Below are positions 1 through 5,099 of a DNA stretch of 5,099 nt, piece by piece. The position numbers and the translations under genes are program-made. Where the stretch lies: contig JASHSC010000013.1 in NCBI GenBank assembly GCA_030036915.1, positions 1-5,099 on the forward strand. Direction: 5' to 3'. Position 1 is the stretch's first letter. Every line of letters begins with the position of its first letter. The notes beneath the pieces are model-generated. The model did no database searches, was not told the DNA's origin, and saw only the letters and a program-made list of their open reading frames with translations. The stretch is from Terriglobia bacterium. GTDB lineage: Bacteria; Acidobacteriota; Terriglobia; UBA7540.

Positions 1-12
1 AATGTCCCACTC

Positions 13-849
13 ATGCCCATTCACCTCATCGCCCTGGACCTTGACGGAACGCTCCTCAACAGCCAGTGGGAAATCTCTGAGAAGGACCGCCAGGCCCTGG
101 CGGCCGCGTCGGAGCGCGGAGTTCAGGTGGTCGTGGTGACGGGCCGGCGGAATCGCGCGGCAGCGCCTTACGTCGCGCAAATTCCCTTCCCCGTCGCCAC
201 CATCACCTCGAACGGCGCGCTGATTCGCACGCCGCAAGGCGAAGTCGTCTACCGGAACTTTCTGCCCGCGGGCGTTACCCTGCAAGTGCTGGAGGCCGTC
301 AAAGCCTATCGGCCCTACACGGTTGCCATCTTCGATCAGCCCGGGCGCGGCCAAGTGACCATGGAAGATTGCGCGATCCCCGAAGGCCCTCTGGGCTGGT
401 ACCTCAAAACCAGCCTGGATCTACTGCTGCTCGTGCCCGACTTACAGGAAGCGATCAAATCCGACCCCGTGCAGATCATGATTGGCGGCCCGCCGGCGCG
501 CATCGAGGGGGCGGAAGCGCTGCTGCGCCAATCGCCCGCCGAGCCGTCGGTCCAGCTCACCTGGACAAAGTACCCGGCGCGCAACATCGCACTGTTTGAC
601 ATCATGAATCGCGGATGCTCGAAAGGGCACGCGCTGAAATTCTGGGCCAAACAGTGCGCCATCTCCGCCAAACACGTCATGGCCATCGGCGATAACTTCA
701 ACGACCTTGAAATGCTCGAATTTGCGGGCCTGCCCGTAGTGATGGGAAACCACATCGAGGGGCTTCACCGGCCGGGTTGGAAGGTGACATCGCACTGCGA
801 TGAAAGCGGCGTGGCCTGTGCGATCGAGAAGTATGTCCTTAACGCCTGA
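13..849 (+). CDS. Cof-type HAD-IIB family phosphatase
   Basis: This 278-residue protein matches the usual length of Cof-type HAD phosphatases, cytosolic Mg-dependent enzymes that hydrolyse sugar phosphates and similar small phosphomonoesters through an aspartyl-phosphate. All four HAD motifs are visible: motif I DLDGT at 9-13 (nucleophile D9, acid/base D11), motif II threonine T43 in VVTGR, motif III lysine K204 in SKGHAL, and motif IV GDNFNDLEML at 226-235 with metal-binding D227 and D231. The TSNGA stretch at 65-69, typical of the IIB class, is also present. Residues of about 85-195 form the C2 cap that sets substrate choice, so the substrate cannot be named. The ATG at 13 is preferred because family members start a few residues before motif I. 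However, the frame stays open to the window edge and the 12 visible upstream bases hold no Shine-Dalgarno sequence. The gene converges on the LolA-like gene with no spacer. Family confidence is high; specific function is unknown. Confidence 0.95.
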   Translation: MPIHLIALDLDGTLLNSQWEISEKDRQALAAASERGVQVVVVTGRRNRAAAPYVAQIPFPVATITSNGALIRTPQGEVVYRNFLPAGVTLQVLEAVKAYRPYTVAIFDQPGRGQVTMEDCAIPEGPLGWYLKTSLDLLLLVPDLQEAIKSDPVQIMIGGPPARIEGAEALLRQSPAEPSVQLTWTKYPARNIALFDIMNRGCSKGHALKFWAKQCAISAKHVMAIGDNFNDLEMLEFAGLPVVMGNHIEGLHRPGWKVTSHCDESGVACAIEKYVLNA

Positions 850-1590
850 TCACCGCTGATTGATGATCTCCGTGCCGGCAGGCGGCTGAAACTCGAAGAG
901 CGAGGGCGAAAAAGGCGGGTTGCGTTCGATGTGTTCAAATTGAAACACCATGCGCCCGCGGTCCGGGTAATCCACCACTAAACGGCGTATGTCAAATTCC
1001 GGGCTCAATTCAATCAGGACGTCGGTGTAATCTCCCGCAAACTCCTTCTTGGGGAATCCGCGCAGAACTTGGTCACCGGCTTCGTGTTCCAGCGCTGAAT
1101 CGGCCATTTCCACGCGCGCAAATACTCGTCGCAGGTTCAGCCGGGCGAGCAGCAGCTCAAATGGAATGCGATAATCGTCGCTCAATTTCACGGGGGTGCG
1201 CGTGAGCTGGTGCTCCTCGGGAACGTAAAACTGAACTTCCTTACCGTCGGAAAGGAACAGCTTTTCCATGGGCCGCTGGTAATCCCAGCGCATCAAACCG
1301 CCGCGCGCAAAAATCACGCTTCCACTCTCGATACGCGGATTCCCTCCCAGCGTATAGGTTTGAGTGAAGGCGGCGCGCAGGCTCTTTACATCGTGATAGC
1401 TCGATTCGAACTGCTGCACATAGGCTTCCGCATCGGCAGTGGCAAAGTTCTCCGTCGTTCTGCCGCGGGCGCACGGGCAGGCCAGGACAAATGCGAGCAG
1501 TGCGGCGAGCGAATTTCCCACCGCGGCCTTCCCTGCCCTCCTGAACCCGCGGCCTCGTGCGATGTCGTTATGGTTTTTGCTCTTTGACAT
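850..1590 (-). CDS. LolA-like outer-membrane lipoprotein carrier protein
   Basis: LolA is a periplasmic chaperone that takes lipoproteins from the inner-membrane LolCDE complex and passes them to the outer membrane. From the ATG at 1590 the product has 246 residues. A basic n-region (about 1-22, several Arg/Lys) is followed by a hydrophobic core (about 24-38) and a small-residue region ending in LACPCARG, which reads as a signal peptide. The mature part shows the family pattern: an FTQ motif near 75-77, an MRWDYQRPMEKLFLSDGKEV block near 100-119 that matches the LolA xRWxYxxPxxxxxxSDGK signature, and a C-terminal FEFQPPAGTEII near 232-243. The ATG at 1590 overlaps the upstream TPR gene by 23 bases and has no clear Shine-Dalgarno sequence. 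A TTG at 1650 (266 residues) would overlap by 83 bases and put 20 more polar residues before the signal, so it is less likely. A GTG at 1521 is a further option. It is the last gene of the leftward operon. Orthology to true LolA is likely but not proven. Confidence 0.85.
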   Translation of the reverse strand: MSKSKNHNDIARGRGFRRAGKAAVGNSLAALLAFVLACPCARGRTTENFATADAEAYVQQFESSYHDVKSLRAAFTQTYTLGGNPRIESGSVIFARGGLMRWDYQRPMEKLFLSDGKEVQFYVPEEHQLTRTPVKLSDDYRIPFELLLARLNLRRVFARVEMADSALEHEAGDQVLRGFPKKEFAGDYTDVLIELSPEFDIRRLVVDYPDRGRMVFQFEHIERNPPFSPSLFEFQPPAGTEIINQR

Positions 1591-3544
1591 GAGATGAATT
1601 CGCGGTGAGCCGGGCAAGTGCGGCTCGCGCTTGCTGATTTTGCGGGTCAACGCTCAGGCCGGCGCGATATTGCTCCGCAGCCTCGGCGTTGCGCCCCTGC
1701 GCGGCGAGTATCGCCGCGAGCCCGAAACGCCCGCGAAAATCGAATCCATCGAGATTCACGGCCTGACGGAAATCGACTTCCGCGGCAGCGCGATCCCCGC
1801 GGCGAAGTGCAATCTCCCCGAGCGCATCAAAGGCTTCCCCATTGGGTATGCTTGCCGCCGAAGCCTGAAATTGCGCCTCGGCCCCTGTCAGATTCCCCGA
1901 CTGGAGGTAAAACTCCCCGAGGTCGTTCCTTGCCCCCACGCTCAACGGCGCGAGAGCTACGGCGGCTCGAAATTGCAGCTCCGCCTTGGCCTCGTTTCCG
2001 GCAGCTTCATAGATCCGGCCCAGATTCAAGTGCGGGTCCGCGTAGTTGGGCCGCAAGCGCATGGCCTGCTGAAAAAAGTCAATAGCCCGGCCGTTCTCTT
2101 TCCTCCCCTCGCAGACCAACCCGAGGTTGTTCAAAAGCTGCGAGCTTTGCGGAGTGACGGCGAGCGCCTGTTTCCATTCGCGCTCCGCGGCCTCCGGCTG
2201 CCCGCGATTCCAGTATACCGCGCCGAGGTTCAAGCGCAGGCTGGCGGCTTCCGGGACGTCCGCGAGGGTAACGCGATAATAGGTTTCGTCGTCGCGCCAA
2301 TCGCGGTTGCGCATGACGATGCGCGCCATCGCCAGCACTGCAAGCACTCCAAGAAAAACCGCGAACCCGATTCGCCAGGCGCGCGGACGAGCCGCACACT
2401 TTTCCCAGATTCCCTTCACCCCCCACGCTGCCACCCAGCAGAGGCCCATGGAAGGAAGATACAAATACCGCTCCGTGAAAACGTTGGGGCCCAACCAGCG
2501 GGAATTCAGCACGGGAGCAATGTTGATGATGAACCAAATCAATCCGAACGAGACGCGGCGGTGGCGATTCCAGAGCGCCACAAACGCTGCGGCGCAAAGT
2601 CCCAGGATTGCCACGCTGGCCCAGACCCGCGCATCGAGCAGCGTCACGCTCTTGTGAAAGGGATAAAAGGCAATCAGGTGAACCGGCCAAATCATCTTCC
2701 AGACGTAAAGGCCGGCCAGCGGAAACGCGGAGAGAATCGCCTCATACCACGTCACATTCCGCGTCAACTGCACGGGCGCGAATGCCCCAAAGAAGCGAAT
2801 CCGAAACAGAATATAAGCCGCCAGCAAGAGCCACAGCGATGCGTAGCGCGATACCTTTTGCCGCACGGTGGTGGCGGCGCGGTCCCCGCGATAGGCATGC
2901 TCGTAAATCACCGCGACGACGGGCAACGTGGCCGCCTGCTCCTTAGAAAGCAGCGCCAGGACGAAGCTGGCCACCATGCCCAATTGCGCCCACTCGGAGC
3001 GTTTCCCGCCCGGCCGTGCGCTCGCCAGGAAGAACCAGAAGGCTGCCGCGTAGAAAAGCGCCAAATCGAGATCGGTTACACCGGAAACCCAGGCCACGGA
3101 CTCCGTGTGAATGGGATGCAGCGCGAAAATGGCGGCGGCCGCGAAGGCCACCCACTCATCCCGAAAAAGCCGCTGCGTAAGCCCGAACACTACGCACACA
3201 ATGAGCGCGTTGAGCAGCAAACTCGCCAGGTGGAAACCATAGGGGAGCAATCCGAACAGCTTGTAACAAATCAGGAAGCCAAAAATGCTGATGGGGCGAT
3301 AGTAATTGGTTTCGCCGCGGGCGCCGAGGTGGGCCAGAATGCGCGTGCTGAAGATGTCGCCCACGCGGGCAAAGCTGCGGATGTAAGGGTTGGTCAAAAC
3401 TTCGTTGTTGTCGTCATAGACGAAACCGTTTTGCAAAGTGTTGACATAAGGAAGAACGGACAGCAGCAGAAGCACGGCAATCGGCCACGCCGTGACCTGA
3501 GACTTGGACGTCCACTGGTCACCGATGGGCTGCGATTCCGTCAC
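1568..3544 (-). CDS. TMTC-like GT-C membrane glycosyltransferase with C-terminal TPR array
   Basis: This 658-residue protein has two halves. Residues of about 17-411 are a polytopic membrane domain with roughly ten to twelve hydrophobic segments. The rest, about 430-640, is an array of about six tetratricopeptide repeats, with readable units starting near 435, 469, 503, 537, 570 and 603. After the first membrane span comes the acidic loop motif FVYDD at 41-45 (D44 and D45), the position of the catalytic acidic residues in GT-C enzymes. NYYRPI at 80-85, HPIHTESVAWVSG at 143-155, SKEQA at 200-204 and ERYLYLPSMG at 358-367 are hallmarks shared with eukaryotic TMTC O-mannosyltransferases and their bacterial relatives. 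By family, it would move a sugar from a polyprenyl-phosphate donor to a protein on the outer face of the membrane, with the TPRs binding the acceptor. The acceptor and sugar are unknown. The GTG start gives a GTGA overlap with the preceding PAP2 gene and has a good Shine-Dalgarno sequence. The enzymatic role is inferred; many bacterial members are named only as TPR proteins. Confidence 0.88.
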   Translation of the reverse strand: MTESQPIGDQWTSKSQVTAWPIAVLLLLSVLPYVNTLQNGFVYDDNNEVLTNPYIRSFARVGDIFSTRILAHLGARGETNYYRPISIFGFLICYKLFGLLPYGFHLASLLLNALIVCVVFGLTQRLFRDEWVAFAAAAIFALHPIHTESVAWVSGVTDLDLALFYAAAFWFFLASARPGGKRSEWAQLGMVASFVLALLSKEQAATLPVVAVIYEHAYRGDRAATTVRQKVSRYASLWLLLAAYILFRIRFFGAFAPVQLTRNVTWYEAILSAFPLAGLYVWKMIWPVHLIAFYPFHKSVTLLDARVWASVAILGLCAAAFVALWNRHRRVSFGLIWFIINIAPVLNSRWLGPNVFTERYLYLPSMGLCWVAAWGVKGIWEKCAARPRAWRIGFAVFLGVLAVLAMARIVMRNRDWRDDETYYRVTLADVPEAASLRLNLGAVYWNRGQPEAAEREWKQALAVTPQSSQLLNNLGLVCEGRKENGRAIDFFQQAMRLRPNYADPHLNLGRIYEAAGNEAKAELQFRAAVALAPLSVGARNDLGEFYLQSGNLTGAEAQFQASAASIPNGEAFDALGEIALRRGDRAAAEVDFRQAVNLDGFDFRGRFGLAAILAAQGRNAEAAEQYRAGLSVDPQNQQARAALARLTANSSHVKEQKP

Positions 3545-4572
3545 CGCCGCCCCTCCACTTCCCGCGATTCCTCCACCGCCGGCCCTGAAAATCCCGGCAA
3601 GTGTTCCGCAAGTCCACGCGGGACGGTTATGGAAACGGGAATTTCACCAAAACTGCGGAAGAGCCTGTTGCCCAGCCAATAGCAGAAAGGGGCTAGGGCC
3701 AAGCCGGCCGCAACATCGACGAGGTAATGGTAGCGAAGGTAGAGAGTGGAGAGCCACAGGCTGAGAATGAAGGGGGAGAGAATCCAAAACAGCTTCTTGG
3801 AATTCCGGTAGGCATAGAGCCACACGAGAAAGGAGATTGCGACGTGCATGCTGGGAAAAACGTCGCGGCGAATGCGGGCAAAATCCATGAAATCGACCTC
3901 GCGATCGAACACCCACATGGACTGATGCAGGGGCACCGTGTATTGCGTGCGCAGCGTGTACATTGGGCCGATGGCGGGAACAAGCAGGTAACCCAGCAGC
4001 CCCAAGAACGAGACCACCATCAGCCCGCTCATCATCTCGCGAAACCGCGCATGATCACGCCGGATGTAGAGAAAGCACGCGACGAGGGGGATATTGATGA
4101 TATGGAAGAAATAGGCAAAGGCCATCCACGCGGTCAAGCCGGGGGAAATGATGCGCTGCAGGACGATGCTGGCTTGAAATCCGAAAATCCGCTGATCGAG
4201 CGCGATCAAGATCGGGTCGCGGTCCTTCGTAACCATCAGAAGCGTCGCATCACCCCAGAGGGAGTAGTACATCAGCAGAATGATCAGAAAGGGGAACCAA
4301 TCGCGGATAATTCCCCAAAACGGACGGGCAAAATCCCACGGTCCCTGGTTCGCCACGGCGGGCTCAGGCCTCGCGCTGAAAAAGTAATGGACCAGCTCCT
4401 TGGCGATCAGCAGCGTGACCGCAGGAATGATAATCAAGACGTCGGCGGGGCTGAAGTTCCCGCCTTCCAGGCCGCGGAAAATGATGCGCAGAAGGAGATT
4501 GAGAAGAAAGAAGGCGAGCGCGACCGCATCCTCAAGCCGCAATTGGAGGGTGAGGCGCGGGCTACTGCTCAT
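3541..4572 (-). CDS. PAP2-superfamily membrane protein, PAP2_3/Aur1-like
   Basis: This 343-residue inner-membrane protein has about seven or eight hydrophobic segments (near 14-34, 43-60, 92-108, 147-169, 182-202, 243-256, 262-279 and 284-300). It carries PAP2 motifs: PSMH at 240-243 (the PSGH-type C2 motif, H243) and LRYHYLVDVAAG at 279-290 (C3 motif, H282 and D286). The classical first motif KxxxxxxRP is not seen; VPAIGPMY at 198-205 lies where PAP2_3 and Aur1-like proteins carry a Pro-rich element. The family hydrolyses lipid phosphates or transfers phospho-headgroups between lipids, with the active site facing the periplasm. Candidate roles are undecaprenyl-type lipid phosphatase, phosphatidate phosphatase, or a headgroup transferase like inositol-phosphorylceramide synthase; the sequence does not decide. 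The ATG overlaps the end of the preceding TPR gene by 11 bases, and its stop overlaps the next gene start by 4 bases. The C-terminal 30-odd residues are charged and Pro/Gly-rich, probably an unstructured cytosolic tail. Confidence 0.88.
   Translation of the reverse strand: MSSSPRLTLQLRLEDAVALAFFLLNLLLRIIFRGLEGGNFSPADVLIIIPAVTLLIAKELVHYFFSARPEPAVANQGPWDFARPFWGIIRDWFPFLIILLMYYSLWGDATLLMVTKDRDPILIALDQRIFGFQASIVLQRIISPGLTAWMAFAYFFHIINIPLVACFLYIRRDHARFREMMSGLMVVSFLGLLGYLLVPAIGPMYTLRTQYTVPLHQSMWVFDREVDFMDFARIRRDVFPSMHVAISFLVWLYAYRNSKKLFWILSPFILSLWLSTLYLRYHYLVDVAAGLALAPFCYWLGNRLFRSFGEIPVSITVPRGLAEHLPGFSGPAVEESREVEGRR
3551..3556 (-). promoter_or_regulatory. Shine-Dalgarno sequence deciding the GTG start of the TMTC-like gene
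   Basis: On the minus strand GGAGGG lies six bases before the GTG at 3544, inside the last codons of the PAP2 gene. This near-perfect ribosome binding site at good spacing supports GTG as the true start and supports translational coupling through the GTGA overlap, where the upstream TGA stop shares bases with the start codon. Confidence 0.75.
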
Positions 4573-5099
4573 AAAGCCCCTTTAGCGCCTCGAACCTGTC
4601 GCGCGCCTGCGGAGGAAAGGGAAATCTTGCGGTGTCGTCGAGAACTTCTAACGCCTGCCGCCGTTTGCCGTCCAAATAGTAGGCGCGCGCCAGCCCTTCC
4701 ACCGCCGTTTGATTCGTGGGGAACATCTGGAGGGCGGCGAGAAAGGTCTGAGCCGCCTCCGGAAATTTCTTCTCCGCCGTGTAAGCCATCCCTTGCAAAA
4801 CCGCGGGTGCGGCATAGGCGGGATTTCCGCGAACCAGCCGGAGCGTGATGGCCAATGTCCGGTCGTATTTCCCGAGGAAGAACCAGCAGAGCGCGAATTG
4901 GTATTCATCCACTTCGTCCGGGCTGCCGCCGCTCAATTCCGTGATGGCCGGCTCATCGTCGAGCGCGGATCGGAGCTGTTGCAAGCGCATCTTGGTGCGG
5001 AACAAGACGTGCCAGTAGTTCAAGTTGTTGGGGCGAAGGCTGATGGCATGGAGGGAATTGATATAGGCTTTCTTCAAGTCGCCACTCGCCAAGTTGGAA
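4562..5099 (-). CDS. TPR-repeat protein, C-terminal part (5' end outside the window)
   Basis: The reading frame is open from the right window edge to a TAG at 4562-4564, giving about 178 residues of a larger protein. A TTG codon at 5092 could in principle start it, but it lies in the middle of a TPR helix (SNLASGDLKKAYINSLHAIS), so the true start is almost certainly beyond the window. TPR-like helical hairpins are visible: one around the edge, then units near 63-96 (FALCWFFLGKYDRTLAITL), 97-130 (QGMAYTAEKKFPEAAQTFLA) and 131-160 (GLARAYYLDGKRRQALEVLD), counted from that TTG. TPRs are protein-binding scaffolds and no catalytic motif is present in this part. No signal peptide can be judged because the N-terminus is missing. 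Its last 11 bases overlap the PAP2 gene, so it is the upstream partner in the leftward operon. It may be a standalone periplasmic or cytosolic TPR protein, or the TPR half of a second membrane-anchored protein. Confidence 0.82.
   Translation of the reverse strand, partial: SNLASGDLKKAYINSLHAISLRPNNLNYWHVLFRTKMRLQQLRSALDDEPAITELSGGSPDEVDEYQFALCWFFLGKYDRTLAITLRLVRGNPAYAAPAVLQGMAYTAEKKFPEAAQTFLAALQMFPTNQTAVEGLARAYYLDGKRRQALEVLDDTARFPFPPQARDRFEALKGLYEQ
4577..4582 (-). promoter_or_regulatory. Probable Shine-Dalgarno sequence of the PAP2 gene
   Basis: On the minus strand AAGGGG lies four bases before the ATG at 4572, inside the end of the upstream TPR gene. It is a partial match to the anti-Shine-Dalgarno sequence with slightly short spacing. 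It is consistent with the ATG at 4572 and with re-initiation after the upstream stop at 4562. Confidence 0.45.

Larger units (their letters stand above)
850..5099 (-). other. Predicted leftward operon: TPR protein, PAP2, TMTC-like, LolA-like
   Basis: Four same-strand genes overlap end to start by 11 bases (4562-4572), 4 bases (3541-3544, GTGA) and 23 bases (1568-1590), leaving no room for internal promoters or terminators between coding regions. This is direct evidence for co-transcription and probably coupled translation. The promoter must lie right of the window. No Rho-independent terminator (GC hairpin plus T-run) is visible near the LolA stop at 850, so transcription may end by Rho or run into the convergent HAD gene. 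Confidence 0.75.

Noticed and set aside
336..795. Minus-strand open frames opposite the HAD gene
   Set aside because: They lie opposite a gene with all four HAD motifs intact, and their translations show no domain or plausible start signal.
850..900. Possible terminator around the convergent stops (GCCGGCAGGCGGC)
   Set aside because: The GC-rich stretch does not form a convincing long stem and is followed by no T-run on either strand. It is coding sequence of the LolA C-terminus.
1591..1650. N-terminal extension of the LolA-like protein from a TTG at 1650
   Set aside because: It would lengthen the overlap with the TPR gene to 83 bases and put 20 polar residues ahead of the signal peptide. 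The region is already explained as the C-terminal TPR coding sequence.
2079..2690. A 203-codon minus-strand frame inside the TMTC-like gene
   Set aside because: It is a shifted frame of a convincingly coding region. Its Arg/Gly/Ala-rich translation has no family features.
1631..3682. A 683-codon open frame on the plus strand opposite the TMTC-like gene
   Set aside because: It lies in exact codon register with the real gene, where stops on the plus strand arise only from TTA, CTA or TCA codons on the minus strand. Those codons are rare in GC-rich genes, so the frame is open by codon bias. Its translation is Arg/Gln/Pro/Gly-rich with no recognisable domain and runs through the PAP2 boundary.
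3727..4848. A 373-codon open frame on the plus strand opposite the PAP2 gene
   Set aside because: It is also in codon register with the PAP2 gene over most of its length, highly charged and domain-free, and it crosses into the next gene. The minus-strand frame has membrane segments and PAP2 catalytic motifs.

Overview
The window is gene-dense bacterial DNA of moderately high GC content (roughly 55-60% by eye). It looks like a diderm (Gram-negative-type) bacterium, because it encodes a LolA-like lipoprotein carrier with a signal peptide. The combination of a bacterial TMTC-like membrane protein carrying TPRs, a LolA-like protein and a PAP2_3/Aur1-like protein reminds me of Acidobacteriota or a related lineage. 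That placement is a guess from protein style, not from a search.

Layout: a HAD-superfamily (Cof-type, HAD-IIB) phosphatase runs rightward from 13 to 849. Everything else runs leftward and reads, in transcription order from the right edge: the 3' part of a TPR protein (cut by the window end, stop at 4562), a PAP2-type multi-span membrane phosphatase/transferase (4572 to 3541), a GT-C/TMTC-like membrane protein with a C-terminal TPR array (3544 to 1568), and a LolA-like periplasmic protein (1590 to 850). Consecutive leftward genes overlap by 11, 4 and about 23 bases, so they very probably form one translationally coupled operon. The HAD gene and LolA meet tail to tail with no base between their stop codons and no visible terminator.

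Working together (inference): the two central proteins are both membrane enzymes whose families act on lipid-linked substrates. The TMTC-like protein has the features of a GT-C glycosyltransferase that uses a polyprenyl-phosphate sugar. The PAP2_3 protein has the H/H/D triad of phosphate-ester hydrolases and phosphotransferases, spaced as in inositol-phosphorylceramide synthases. LolA escorts lipoproteins across the periplasm, and TPR proteins are scaffolds. The leftward operon is therefore best read as a cell-envelope cassette for protein or lipid modification and lipoprotein traffic. The HAD hydrolase is probably unrelated housekeeping. I see no RNA gene, mobile element, CRISPR array, tandem repeat or gene-free stretch longer than 12 bases.
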